The notes beneath the pieces were generated by a model. The model made no database searches, was not told the origin of the DNA, and saw nothing but the letters and a program-made list of their open reading frames with translations. Shown piece after piece: positions 23,888 through 32,601 of a stretch of 64,000 bases of DNA. The position numbers and the translations under genes were made by a program. Within the stretch, counting starts at the first letter, position 1; each line of letters begins with the position of its first letter. The stretch is taken from positions 49,379 through 113,378 of the forward strand of contig DBFVEH010000018.1 in assembly GCA_048526005.1 (NCBI GenBank). The letters run 5' to 3'. Source of the stretch: QALR01 sp900552255 (lineage in GTDB: Bacteria; Bacillota; Clostridia; Oscillospirales; CAG-272).

Positions 23888-26800
23888 TTACTTAAATTTA
23901 AAATCAAAAAACATATTTTTAACCTTATCCCAAACATAATGTATGTGAATTCTTCCTTTTGATGTATCAAATATTTGAGACATTTTTACAGATCCCTCTG
24001 GTAATCTTGTATCTTTTAATTTAATATTAAGTACTTTTCCCGCTGAAGGATTACTTTTCGCTGAATCCATAGCTAATTTTTCTGTTAAATTATTAGGAGT
24101 TGTTCTACCCGTTGAAATATCATCAACTGAACACCTATTATGCACCAACACACTCGTCTCACCAACAAAGTATGTATGGAATCCTTCAACCTCAAAGTTA
24201 TATACCGTCACAGGGCTTTCCAGCAATTCATGCTGCACCTGCTCTACTATAACATATTCTCCGTTCAGAGTTACAAGCCTGTCCCCTGCTCTCAGCTGAC
24301 AAGCTGCTGTCCAGCCCTTAACCGGTGAGTAAAACGGATGCTCATTGGTACAAGTGATTTCCTCGCCGTCGATAGTCAAATGCACAAGCTCTGTTGCCTC
24401 ATTTTTGAAAGTCCTCACTACCTCTTTCAGTTCCGTTTCTCCTGTTTCGGGATTGTGTGCATAAACCATGTCACCAGCTTTTATCTCCTCTATAGGAACA
24501 AGTCCGACAGAAGCAACAATCATAGTTCCGGCAACAAAGCAGACATTTCCTCCCTTTGCTGCATAATAAGAACCACATATAATTGTGCCCACCTCTGAAA
24601 CTGTTTCCATTGCTTTACTGTAAGTATTATATGCCTCAGCATTTCCACCAAACGCTCCATCTCTTACAAAGTTATAGTCCGTTCCAGCCTCCACAACTTC
24701 CGCAACCCCATTCACTGCCGTTAGCGTTCCGGCTGTCAATGTTACCGCCGCAACAGCTACCATCACAGGCGCCGCTGCACCGCACGTTAGTATTGTTGCA
24801 GCCGCAGCAATTGCCGTAATACCTACTGATAACAATTTTGCTCCATTGAAAAATTTACTCCAGCTCCACTCTCCGGTAGGATCATAACCCATAACCGGGT
24901 TATTGCCGCAATATGCAAACAAATTAAATCCAAGAAGATCACCATTAGCATTTACGTATCCGTCCGCATTGATAAATCTTCTTATCGCCGGATCATAGTA
25001 TCTGCTCTGCAAATAATAGAAGCCCGTTTCAAAGTCATAGTAATAACCGCGATAACGAATTGGGTTGTTTACACCCAGCGTATCTGCATAAAGCCCTGTT
25101 GCGGACAGCACATTTCCCCATGCGTCATAGGTATACTCGACCACTACAGTTCCATAAATGCTGCGAATTTGTACGACGTCTCCCTGCAAATTCTTCACAA
25201 AGTAATACTGTGTTCCGTCGTTGACAATGGAATATACCGTACCGCTCTCGTCATACAGAAAATCAATGTAATGCGTTCCCCATGTTTGACGAATCAGTCT
25301 TCCGTCAGAATAGTAATAGCTATAGGTTGTGCTGCCATAAGTCTTCTGTGTGCGAAGCCCGTCCGCGCCGTACTGATAGCTTGTTGTCACCCCGCCCTTG
25401 GTAACTGTCGCAAGCTCTCTGCCATTCTGCCATGTGAACGTATAGGCACTTCCGTTATTATATGACAAAGGATTGCCAATATTATCGTAGGTGATTGCCG
25501 TTCCGTTGTACGATGTCAGCCTGTCAAGCCACGATGCATTTGTATAGCCATATGTTTCTGTACCAAGAAGCGTAGCTGTGCTGATCTGATACTGCGTGAC
25601 CGAACGAATATTTCCATATGTGTCATATCCATATAGCATGATAACATCACTGTCATAAAGCTGCTCCGTTAAAAGCTGCCCCTGATCATCATATGTGTAT
25701 CTCGCAATAAGAGAGTCATCCTTATAAACAGCCGTTATATTCCCAACAGCGTCATATGTATACGAATATTCCAAAACAGAAGAATTCTGCAATGTCCACT
25801 TCAATTTTTCAATTTGAGTTGTTGTACGAGTTTCGGTTAAATCCTTGTATACATACAACTGTGCCAATGTCCTATACTGACCGGTCACAGATTTCGAGTA
25901 AAGTCTTTTCAGCGTATCATAATCATAACCAAACTGATCGCCATTAATATTCTCTCCGCTGACGCTTATTCCCGCCAAACTTCCATCGTCTTCATTATAT
26001 GTATAGCTATATGTCTGACCGAGTGTTCCTCCTGCAACTCCTGCAAGACCGCAATGATATGCTGACACTCTGCTCTTCTTGTCATATTCATACTGCGTGA
26101 GAAGCGATACGCTGCTTCCGGTTTTTTGATAGCTGGAAATCAATCGGCCGAGGCTATCATAATTATAACAATAAGTCGTATTGTTGTCAACATCCTCTAC
26201 ACAGTAAAGATCCCCGTTACCGTTATATAAATATTTGTATTTTACAATGCCATTGATCTTTATTTGCACAATCCGGTCAAGCTCATCATAAACATTTTCT
26301 ATATATGTACCGTTACCATAGGTTGTCCTCAGAAGATGGCCGTTGTATGCAGCATAAATATAACTAACCAGCGTATAATTGCCGACCGACACGCTTGTTA
26401 CGTTGCCGAATCCGTCATAGGCAAAGCTATATGTTTGGTTTTGCTTTATACTGTTTCCGGGAATATACCCGCCGCGAACAATATTGCTGAGTTCTCCGTT
26501 CAAATAGTTATAATTGACTGAAATAAGCCCGCTGATGTAAGCTATCGTTGCTCTGTCATTGTACTCATTATAATCATATTCCGTGGATACCCCCTTCGCG
26601 TCAGTTGTCGTTATGAGCAAATTTCTTGGATTATAGGCATAGGTTGCCGTAATACCATTAGCATCTTGTGAAGCAATGATATAGTTGTGATCCGCGCTGT
26701 AACTGCTTGATGAAGATAATTCCCTGCTTGCTCCAACTCCTGTTACCGTTGTTCCCGTCACATTTCCGGAGCTGTCATAGGTGAACGACATGGTGATTCC

Positions 26801-27523
26801 GTCATTGGTGACCGTATCAAGAAGATGTTTGTTGCCGGTTGTTTTATAGGTATACGTGTATAATTGATTATTCTGTTGTTGTTCAACAAGATTATTCAGA
26901 TTATCATATAAAGAGGATATTGTTGAAGTATCGGTTTGATTGACAGCCTCCAAATTGCCATTATCATTATAAATGTATGTTTGTACTTCTTCTTGAACAA
27001 GTGCAATATCATAGATATATACGCTGTTGCAATTATTTTTATATGATAAAGTAAGGACTATATCCTTAACAATTTTAGAAGATTCCTTCGGCACCAAAAT
27101 GCCGGAAATAAATTGTTTTTCACTGCGGATTTCACTTTGAAATGGGAATACGGCTTCTTCTTCAGTATTGTCTGTATATCTTATTGTGGCTTTCAGAGAG
27201 AAAGTATCCTCATTTTTATACGGTATTGAATTTCCCACAGCCCATGCAGACAGCATAAACGTAGTCTCCGCACTCTTATTTACCGGAATGACCTGTTCAG
27301 CATAAACATCACGATCAGGTGCTCCGAGGAAAAACAAAGCATCTCTGCTCCCATATGCGTCTGAATATGAAGTAACAGAACAATATGAACTCTTGTTCCA
27401 TGAAGATATCCCACCTACCATATTATAATTTGAAGGAGCAACATTCTCTTCTAACTGAATATCATCAAAATAGACTGTCCCTATAGCTCCTTGTAAACAC
27501 AAGGATATAGTACAATGCCAATA
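23888..27523 (-). CDS. RHS repeat polymorphic toxin with Hint pretoxin domain, 5' truncated
   Basis: The open frame runs about 1,211 codons from a stop at 27524-27526; the first possible start is a TTG at 27502, but the sequence already begins inside a domain (IGTVYFDDIQLEE), so the real N-terminus, with any signal and export region, is missing. The body is a YD/RHS repeat array (YTYDDQGQLL, YGYDTYGNIRSV) ending in the core motif RYYDPAIRRFINADGY and GLNLFAYCGNNPVMGYDPTG. After a hydrophobic Ala-rich segment comes a Hint autoprotease domain (CFVAGTMI start, TNEHPFYSP, ending VLVHN before RC), then a toxin tip of about 80 residues ending IHIHYVWDKVKNMFFDFKFK. The tip resembles small toxin RNase tips, but I cannot name its family. 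An immunity candidate follows. Without its 5' part it may act only as a silent reservoir. Confidence 0.82.
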   Translation of the reverse strand, partial: YWHCTISLCLQGAIGTVYFDDIQLEENVAPSNYNMVGGISSWNKSSYCSVTSYSDAYGSRDALFFLGAPDRDVYAEQVIPVNKSAETTFMLSAWAVGNSIPYKNEDTFSLKATIRYTDNTEEEAVFPFQSEIRSEKQFISGILVPKESSKIVKDIVLTLSYKNNCNSVYIYDIALVQEEVQTYIYNDNGNLEAVNQTDTSTISSLYDNLNNLVEQQQNNQLYTYTYKTTGNKHLLDTVTNDGITMSFTYDSSGNVTGTTVTGVGASRELSSSSSYSADHNYIIASQDANGITATYAYNPRNLLITTTDAKGVSTEYDYNEYNDRATIAYISGLISVNYNYLNGELSNIVRGGYIPGNSIKQNQTYSFAYDGFGNVTSVSVGNYTLVSYIYAAYNGHLLRTTYGNGTYIENVYDELDRIVQIKINGIVKYKYLYNGNGDLYCVEDVDNNTTYCYNYDSLGRLISSYQKTGSSVSLLTQYEYDKKSRVSAYHCGLAGVAGGTLGQTYSYTYNEDDGSLAGISVSGENINGDQFGYDYDTLKRLYSKSVTGQYRTLAQLYVYKDLTETRTTTQIEKLKWTLQNSSVLEYSYTYDAVGNITAVYKDDSLIARYTYDDQGQLLTEQLYDSDVIMLYGYDTYGNIRSVTQYQISTATLLGTETYGYTNASWLDRLTSYNGTAITYDNIGNPLSYNNGSAYTFTWQNGRELATVTKGGVTTSYQYGADGLRTQKTYGSTTYSYYYSDGRLIRQTWGTHYIDFLYDESGTVYSIVNDGTQYYFVKNLQGDVVQIRSIYGTVVVEYTYDAWGNVLSATGLYADTLGVNNPIRYRGYYYDFETGFYYLQSRYYDPAIRRFINADGYVNANGDLLGFNLFAYCGNNPVMGYDPTGEWSWSKFFNGAKLLSVGITAIAAAATILTCGAAAPVMVAVAAVTLTAGTLTAVNGVAEVVEAGTDYNFVRDGAFGGNAEAYNTYSKAMETVSEVGTIICGSYYAAKGGNVCFVAGTMIVASVGLVPIEEIKAGDMVYAHNPETGETELKEVVRTFKNEATELVHLTIDGEEITCTNEHPFYSPVKGWTAACQLRAGDRLVTLNGEYVIVEQVQHELLESPVTVYNFEVEGFHTYFVGETSVLVHNRCSVDDISTGRTTPNNLTEKLAMDSAKSNPSAGKVLNIKLKDTRLPEGSVKMSQIFDTSKGRIHIHYVWDKVKNMFFDFKFK

Positions 27524-28032
27524 TCAATCAACTACTTATAATTCCATGCGTCATTTTAGATTTTCTTTGCATACATCCATTTCGTGACGGAAACGGCAGA
27601 ATGTCGCGTCTATTGTCTCTGCTGCTCTTATATAAGAACGGTTTTGACGCCGGAAAATATGTCTCTTTTGAAGAGCAGATCGGTATTTATAAAGCTTACT
27701 ACTATGAATCGCTTCGCCAATCCTCAGTAGGATGGGATATCAATGAAAACAGTTATTTCCCGTTTATTGAAAACTTCCTCTCAACACTATATATGTGTTA
27801 CAAAGAACTTGACAAGCGTTTTGCTGTGGTTCATGGAAAAAAGATCACAAAGACAGCTCGTATAGAAGCGACTGTATTAAACAGCCTAACTCCACTTTCT
27901 AAATCGGACATCTGTAAAATACTTCCCGATGTCAGTCCTACTACAGTCGAAGCCGTCGTCGGCGCTATGGTAAAAAAAGGTACAATAAAACGGATTGGAT
28001 CAGCAAAAGCCACACGATATATTAAGGCATGA
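27511..28032 (+). pseudogene. 5'-truncated Fic family AMP transferase with C-terminal winged helix
   Basis: Open frame from the stop at 27508-27510. It contains the complete Fic catalytic motif HPFRDGNGRMSRLL, preceded by LIIPCVILDFLC and followed by LLLLYKNGFDAGKYVSFEEQ and a C-terminal winged helix (PLSKSDICKILPDVSPTTVE). Full Fic proteins of this class have about 200 more residues upstream, including the flap and usually the inhibitory helix; these are gone. The first ATG (27601) lies after the catalytic His, so any translated product would be inactive. It lies head to head with the truncated RHS gene, and the two broken ends overlap by 13 bases. Confidence 0.75.
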
Positions 28033-28066
28033 TTTTGTAGTCTGTATCCTTGTCATGATGACAAGG

Positions 28067-28894
28067 TTATTCTGTTTCGTTTTTTTCAAGCTCTTCTTTC
28101 AGCGCCGTATAAAAAGCTCGGCTCTTTATATCGCCTCCTCTATCCTGCCACTTCTTTTCAAATTTAAAGCGAAAGGTCAAATCTTTCACCGAATAGTCTG
28201 CTCTAAATTGCCGCCATGTAGATTCGTCCCATCTCTCAAGCTGTTTCCATAATTCTGGGAAATACTCATATAGCTTTCGCAGCTCGGAAAGCGATTGAAG
28301 CGGGCAGCACCAGCAAGATACACGAGAAAATATTTCATAAAGTCCTCCCCAATCAAAGCCCCGCTCGTAACAATAAGCAAGACAGTCTTTTTCCGTCATT
28401 CCCCATTCTACAAGCGGATAACATTTATTCTTAATACGTTTTGGCTCATCAGCGGCAATTCCGACGTATTCAATAATCTCGTATTTATGTTTTAACTCTT
28501 TCAAATAAGCGCTTAACACCCTTATTTTCAACGTTCCGGTACACCAACGATTTTGGGGACCTGCCCAACTCATTCCGTCATACTTTTCAAGCTCCGGATT
28601 TTTTCGCTTTGGATGATATTCAAAGAAATAGTATTCAAAGGAATGTTCTGCCCGCAGTCGTATAATCGGTCTGTCTATGTATTTTTCAAGCTTGGATATA
28701 TGCTCATACATCTGAGGAAATTCAAGCCCGGTATCACAGAACAAAATCTGATCAACAAGACGGTTTTCTTCCAACAGACGCAGCAGCATAGCAGTCGAAT
28801 CCTTACCACCTGATATGTGAGCAACATATATTTCAGGCTTAGATACAGAAAAGGGGCGGCAATCTGCCTCCCCGCCAATTATTACATTATTCAT
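28067..28894 (-). CDS. Phosphoadenosine phosphosulfate reductase family (PP-loop) protein
   Basis: About 275 residues. The PP-loop SGGKDST lies near residue 28 from the chosen start MNNVIIGG, which has GAGTGAGAAG upstream; an ATG nine codons earlier lacks a ribosome site. Other features are CDTGLEFPQMYEHI, a WCTGTLK segment, and a cysteine cluster SCWCCPLQS typical of the phage/mobile-element branch. This branch includes sulfur-handling DNA modification (DndC) and nucleotide-activating proteins; the exact reaction here is unknown. It follows a DNA methyltransferase by 100 bases on the same strand, which suggests a modification role. Confidence 0.75.
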   Translation of the reverse strand: MNNVIIGGEADCRPFSVSKPEIYVAHISGGKDSTAMLLRLLEENRLVDQILFCDTGLEFPQMYEHISKLEKYIDRPIIRLRAEHSFEYYFFEYHPKRKNPELEKYDGMSWAGPQNRWCTGTLKIRVLSAYLKELKHKYEIIEYVGIAADEPKRIKNKCYPLVEWGMTEKDCLAYCYERGFDWGGLYEIFSRVSCWCCPLQSLSELRKLYEYFPELWKQLERWDESTWRQFRADYSVKDLTFRFKFEKKWQDRGGDIKSRAFYTALKEELEKNETE

Positions 28895-28994
28895 ATACTT
28901 CTCACTCTCTTGATTTTTCATCTTATTTTGTAATTTGTAATTTAAGGTAAATATTAAACTACCTTAATGACAATATATTGCTTTATTATACTTT

Positions 28995-29981
28995 TTAATC
29001 TCCCGATTTATTTTTACTTCCATCCTTGTCCTCCTTTACTTCATCAATTCGTTTCCGCGCTGCTTCACAATACACGGGATTCAGATCAATTCCTATATAA
29101 CCTCTGCCAAGACGTTTTGCCGCGGCACCGGTGGTTCCACTTCCGAAAAACGGATCAAGCACCGTACCGCCTTCGGGACACCCGGCGAGTATACAAGGCT
29201 CAATTAACTTTTCCGGATACATGGCATAATGCACATTCATTTTAAAATTATTTGTGCTTACAGTCCATATATCCCGTTTATTTCTTTTCTCCATATTCAT
29301 ATACAGTGAATTGACGCGCGGCTTATATATTGTCTGTTTATAAGCTGCTTCGGCATATTTGTTTTTATATGAAACTTTTCTCCCATACCGCCTGACCGTT
29401 GATTCCGCAATAGGCTCCGCAATCGCCTGATAATCATAATAATATCTCGGCGTCTTTGAAAGCAAAAAAATATGTTCATAGCACCTGCTCGGTCTGTTTT
29501 TCACATTCTCCGGCATTGGGTTAGGTTTATACCATATAATATCAGAGCGCAGATACCATCCGTCATTCCGGAGCGCAAAAGCAAGCATCCAAGGAATCCC
29601 GATCATATCTCTCGGCTTTATTTTTTCCCATGTTACCGGCATTTTCCCGATTTCGGATTCAATCTCAAACTGACAGGTATTTTTATTTTTTCTCCGTTCC
29701 GAAACAGGCTTACTCCATATTCCCTTGTGGCTTCCGGCATAACTGTCTGAAATGTTCAGCCACAATGTTCCGTCATCTCTCAAAACTCTTTTTACCTCTG
29801 AAAAAACCTCGACAAGATGTTCAATATATTCAACAGGTGAGCTTTCAATCCCAAACTGTCCAGCGACACCATAATCACGTAATCCATAATACGGGGGACT
29901 TGTCACACACATATTGACATATCCTGAAGGAAGTAATTTTAAAACATCATAGGCATTGCCACATAAAATCCGCTCCGTCAT
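28995..29981 (-). CDS. Site-specific DNA methyltransferase (N4-cytosine or N6-adenine)
   Basis: 328 residues. The catalytic motif TSPPYYGLRDYG lies near residue 28, and the AdoMet-binding motif DPFFGSGTTGAAAKRLGRGYIG lies near the C-terminus: the beta-class order, with the target recognition region between. The SPPY form is commonest in N4-cytosine enzymes. No restriction endonuclease is adjacent, so it is an orphan methylase, probably protecting the mobile element. Its ATG overlaps the stop codon of a 51-residue gene (ATGA), indicating translational coupling. Confidence 0.88.
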   Translation of the reverse strand: MTERILCGNAYDVLKLLPSGYVNMCVTSPPYYGLRDYGVAGQFGIESSPVEYIEHLVEVFSEVKRVLRDDGTLWLNISDSYAGSHKGIWSKPVSERRKNKNTCQFEIESEIGKMPVTWEKIKPRDMIGIPWMLAFALRNDGWYLRSDIIWYKPNPMPENVKNRPSRCYEHIFLLSKTPRYYYDYQAIAEPIAESTVRRYGRKVSYKNKYAEAAYKQTIYKPRVNSLYMNMEKRNKRDIWTVSTNNFKMNVHYAMYPEKLIEPCILAGCPEGGTVLDPFFGSGTTGAAAKRLGRGYIGIDLNPVYCEAARKRIDEVKEDKDGSKNKSGD

Positions 29982-30133
29982 CTTTCCGGCACATCTTTCT
30001 GGGTTGCTTTCCGTTCATACGTTAGTCCCATACAAGTCCTATTTGTTATGTGCCTTTGCTGCTTTACACATTCTTCAAATTTTTTCGTTAGCATTTTAAT
30101 CGTATCCATTTGTTCACGATTATCCCCTTTCAT
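29978..30133 (-). CDS. Small ORF coupled to the methyltransferase
   Basis: A 51-residue peptide (MKGDNREQMDTIKMLTKKFE, C-terminal KATQKDVPER), Lys/Glu-rich and probably helical. Its TGA overlaps the methyltransferase ATG. There is no clear ribosome site, and a terminator lies 12 bases upstream, so expression is uncertain. I do not recognise it. Confidence 0.45.
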   Translation of the reverse strand: MKGDNREQMDTIKMLTKKFEECVKQQRHITNRTCMGLTYERKATQKDVPER

Positions 30134-30143
30134 TGTTTTTAAA

Positions 30144-30177
30144 ATAAAAAAACGCCCGGATTTTCACCCGAACGGTT
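30144..30177 (-). terminator. Terminator of the ToxN-antitoxin transcript
   Basis: On the minus strand CGTTCGGGT-GAAA-ATCCGGGCG (with wobble pairs), followed by T7. It lies downstream of the decayed RelE gene. Confidence 0.8.
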
Positions 30178-30197
30178 TTATTTTCATATATTATAAA

Positions 30198-30353
30198 TTA
30201 CCTCAAAAGCCAAGCATAATCCTGCTGGCAGTCAACAACATAATCGGCATTATTCTAAAGAGCTTGCTGCTTCTTAACATACCTTTGCAAGGAAATTCTC
30301 ATGAGAAGTTAGCATTTGCACTGCTCTTTTTGAAACAATCACATCATACTTCT
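30198..30353 (-). pseudogene. Decayed RelE/ParE toxin with an internal deletion
   Basis: Directly after the antitoxin stop the minus strand reads KKYDVIVSKRAVQMLTSHENFLAKV, the start of a ParE/RelE toxin, then a stop, EAASSLE and a frame jump into NADYVVDCQQDYAWLLR followed by TAA, which is the standard toxin C-terminus. The middle 40-50 codons are missing. The antitoxin in front of it is intact. Confidence 0.8.
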
Positions 30354-30637
30354 TAATTGTCTCCCCTATTGGCTGCCTTCCGGATTGCATTTCTCATTAT
30401 TTCCGCCGCTTCACCGACAGAATATCCCTTCTCGCCATGTATCCGATCTTCTTCGACTACAAGCAGATTTTCACGCAGCTGTGACATTTTTTCTCTGCGC
30501 TCAAAAGCGCCAATATCCATAACAACAAGATCGCCTTTCCCGTTTTTAGTCAGATAAATTGGCTCCCCGCTTTTTTTGCAAAGCTCCGATATTTCATTAT
30601 AATCTTGCCTGATTGCGGCAGACGGACGAATGTTCAT
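30353..30637 (-). CDS. Phd/YefM-type antitoxin (orphaned)
   Basis: 94 residues from MNIRPSAAIRQDYNEISELC, with the Phd/YefM-like N-terminal DNA-binding fold (IYLTKNGKGDLVVMDI) and a helical toxin-binding C-terminus. The ATG overlaps the TGA of toxN (ATGA), so the antitoxin is translated together with ToxN. Its own toxin partner downstream is decayed. The resulting order, toxN-antitoxin-broken toxin, is unusual. Confidence 0.8.
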   Translation of the reverse strand: MNIRPSAAIRQDYNEISELCKKSGEPIYLTKNGKGDLVVMDIGAFERREKMSQLRENLLVVEEDRIHGEKGYSVGEAAEIMRNAIRKAANRGDN

Positions 30638-31155
30638 AACAACCAGCCTTTGGCCGCACAATATTGTTTTAATTGTTCTTCGTCCTTTGAAAAATGACAG
30701 CACCTTGCAGCCAATGCTTCTCTTGCATGATTGCTTTTAATGGTTTCATATAACTTTTGGGCTTTTGCGACAATGATATTCTTATTGGCATTGCACCATG
30801 TTAGCTGATTAGATAACAAGCCTTTATATTGAATATCGGAAAGTGTATCTGTCGAAGATACCGTAAGAACAATCGGTCGTATTGAATTGCTATGTATCGG
30901 AATCATGTTATTAAAATTGATTACACCGTATACTCCACCATTGATTTTTAATAGGTCGATTTGATTTTTCATATTCAAATGTTTAGCCTTTGGTGAGCTT
31001 AAAGGCGCATAATAAGACATTCCATGTATTTTTAACAGTATCCCAACAAAAGGACGGTTTGATTTTTTATCCATTGTATATGGTACACATGGGTCAGATT
31101 TTCTCAAATAATCGCAGTAATCTGCATCAACCAAAACAAATGTTAATCTTTCCAT
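30634..31155 (-). CDS. toxN: ToxN/AbiQ family endoribonuclease toxin (type III TA)
   Basis: 173 residues from MERLTFVLVDADYCDYL, with GGAAAG upstream. Diagnostic ToxN/AbiQ segments are KSNRPFVGILLKIHGMSYYAPLSSPKAKH and GGVYGVINFNNMIPI. The family cuts mRNA and is held inactive by its RNA antitoxin in a closed complex; it gives abortive infection against phage. Upstream lie a terminator hairpin, a non-coding leader of about 115 nt and a perfect sigma-A promoter, as in toxIN operons. Its stop overlaps the start of a Phd-type antitoxin. Confidence 0.85.
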   Translation of the reverse strand: MERLTFVLVDADYCDYLRKSDPCVPYTMDKKSNRPFVGILLKIHGMSYYAPLSSPKAKHLNMKNQIDLLKINGGVYGVINFNNMIPIHSNSIRPIVLTVSSTDTLSDIQYKGLLSNQLTWCNANKNIIVAKAQKLYETIKSNHAREALAARCCHFSKDEEQLKQYCAAKGWLL

Positions 31156-31177
31156 ATTTACACTTTCCGAAATGAAA

Positions 31178-31204
31178 GAGGCTGAAGTATAAAACCCCAG
31201 CCTC
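31178..31204 (-). terminator. Leaky terminator between the antitoxin RNA and toxN
   Basis: GAGGCTG pairs with CAGCCTC, extended by wobble pairs, then TTTCATTTC, 23 bases before the toxN start. In type III systems this element sets the RNA-to-toxin ratio. Confidence 0.8.
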
Positions 31205-31320
31205 CGCTTTTTTCGCTCCCACTTATTGGTAGGGTACACCGCTTTTTTGATTTTCTTGCCGAATAATATTTAATATCTTACCATCGACAAGCACTATGCA
31301 AGGATTAAATTTTACCCTGC
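31205..31320 (-). ncRNA. Candidate ToxI-like antitoxin RNA
   Basis: The leader between the consensus promoter and the terminator has no open frame. It holds hairpins GCAGG-CCTTGC and CTTGTCG-CGGCAAG and a possible long-range pairing GGGTA with TACCC. I do not see clear tandem repeats of about 35 nt, so either the repeats have diverged or the array is short. Assignment rests mainly on gene order. Confidence 0.55.
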
Positions 31321-31326
31321 ATATAA

Positions 31327-31355
31327 ATTATAAACGAAAAACGCATGTTTGTCAA
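31327..31355 (-). promoter_or_regulatory. Consensus promoter of the ToxN operon
   Basis: TTGACA (31350-31355), a 17-base spacer and TATAAT (31327-31332): a perfect sigma-A match. The same 17-base spacer occurs in the second copy at 34705-34733. Confidence 0.9.
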
Positions 31356-31471
31356 GTGCCATAACAAATTATTTATAATTCTTATGCCCTTCACTTACAG
31401 ACGTTATCGTTTACAGTATTATTATACGCTGCTGTGTCAGTTTTAGTCGGCTTTGGAGCTTATTTTAAATT
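31327..31471. repeat. 145-bp duplicated promoter module, copy 1 (ToxN locus)
   Basis: Same length as 34705-34849 with seven substitutions and no gaps (about 95 percent identity). It holds the promoter and about 115 bases upstream of the -35. Confidence 0.95.
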
Positions 31472-31538
31472 TCATTTTCTTATATATATCTCCACTGTTG
31501 CTTTTAAAAACAAGTAAGATACCGTCTTACTTTTCAAT

Positions 31539-31855
31539 TCAAATACTATCTCTTACGATACCCGATTTCTGCGGAAACGCAGGATCCTGACGAGTAAGAG
31601 CAAGAAGCCGGCAGGCGGCTCCCTACGGATGATTTCTTCCCGATTCCCATGCCTCCACTGTTTTCACAGACCCCCCATATATTTAGCAAATAATACCTGC
31701 GTTAGTCCTGTGTTATTTCGTATCTCTTTTATCTCACCCGGAGAAAATTCGGCTACCGGTGCAATGCTCAAAGTATCTCTTTGGGCCTTAAGAGTACCTT
31801 TTTCATAGGCAATAGCCTGTTCAATCCCGCTTTTTATTTCATTGTATACACCCAT
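31539..31855 (-). pseudogene. Broken HigA-type antitoxin (frameshift and nonsense codon)
   Basis: Starts MGVYNEIKSGIEQAIAYEKG with AAAGGAG upstream and continues GEIKEIRNNTGLTQVLFAKYMG, then a frameshift in a G run. The sequence resumes as SVKTVEAWESGRNHP, a stop, and GAACRLLALTRQDPAFPQKS. These are the helix-turn-helix and tail of HigA/RelB-type antitoxins found next to HigB toxins. No toxin gene is adjacent. Confidence 0.8.
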
Positions 31856-31932
31856 ATAGCTTCTCCTTTCGGGCATTGTATAAAGAGTAAGCAATATTGA
31901 AAGAAATTCACCGATTGCAAAAGCAATATTTT

Positions 31933-32217
31933 TTAGCGTTCTGCGGGCACAAATTCCAGCTTTAACTTCATTCCCATTCCGTCCGCCAATCTTTGAAGTG
32001 TACGTAAAGATGGATTAGCATTACCATTTTCCAACTTGCTGATGTCCGCCTGCGCAATACCGGTACGATCTGCCTAATCTTTTTGAGTCAATCCTGCCGC
32101 TTTTCTGGCATCCAGCATTGCCTGAATAATAGAAAATTCCGCGTCCAACGCATCATATTCCTTTTTGAATTCAGGGTCTTTCAACTGTTCATTCAAAAAA
32201 TCTTTATAATTTGTCAT
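31933..32217 (-). pseudogene. XRE-family antitoxin with an internal stop
   Basis: Reads MTNYKDFLNEQLKDPEFKKE and on through LDARKAAGLTQKD, an in-frame TAG, then ADRTGIAQADISKLENGNAN and LRTLQRLADGMGMKLKLEFV. It is a normal HigA-like helix-turn-helix protein of 94 codons with one nonsense codon, probably from TTG. GAGGAAAAG precedes the ATG. The toxin partner is absent. Confidence 0.82.
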
Positions 32218-32281
32218 ATCACTTTTCCTCACTATTGACAAATAGATTTATAAAAGAATACACTTTTCGAGTACAAAACAA

Positions 32282-32317
32282 TTACCGATTGGCAACGGTG
32301 GATAAACCAATCGGTAA
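32282..32317 (-). terminator. Terminator of the RelBE operon
   Basis: TTACCGATTGG and CCAATCGGTAA form an 11-bp perfect stem, followed on the minus strand by TTGTTTTG. Confidence 0.85.
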
Positions 32318-32369
32318 ATAAAAGTTCAATACCTGTAATATTTCGTCTGCTTCAAAAGTATGGGTTACG

Positions 32370-32588
32370 TTACTCATCAATCCCAATGCTATCCCAATCA
32401 ATTTCATCCGCATCAATGTAACCGCTGTTTTCCTCATCCTCTATTCTCTTTGCTTCTTCGGCAGTCACCTTGGTAAAATCGGGATCCCAAGCAAGAACCA
32501 ATTTCTTGATAAATTCATAAGCAAACACCTTGTCTGCTTCAGGCAGAGCATCCATTAAGCGTGCTGCTTCAATCGCAATACTTGACAT
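32370..32588 (-). CDS. Small addiction-module antitoxin component (DUF2281-like)
   Basis: 72 residues from MSSIAIEAARLMDALPEAD with AAGAAGG upstream. A helical N-terminus (FAYEFIKKLVLAWDPDFTKV) and a very acidic C-terminus (DADEIDWDSIGIDE) are typical of small antitoxin-like proteins accompanying RelE. It is the third gene of the RelBE operon, 13 bases after relE. Whether it binds the same toxin is unknown. Confidence 0.65.
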   Translation of the reverse strand: MSSIAIEAARLMDALPEADKVFAYEFIKKLVLAWDPDFTKVTAEEAKRIEDEENSGYIDADEIDWDSIGIDE

Positions 32589-32601
32589 AAAAGATACCTT
32601 C

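Noticed and set aside
24200..24560. Intein in the RHS protein
   Set aside because: The Hint domain sits before the toxin tip with no C-extein continuation of a host protein; it is the pretoxin autoprotease.
31205..31320. Classical tandem ToxI repeats in the toxN leader
   Set aside because: I could align only weak word matches (GGTAAAATTTAAT and GGTAAGATATTAAAT), so I record a candidate RNA without claiming repeat units.
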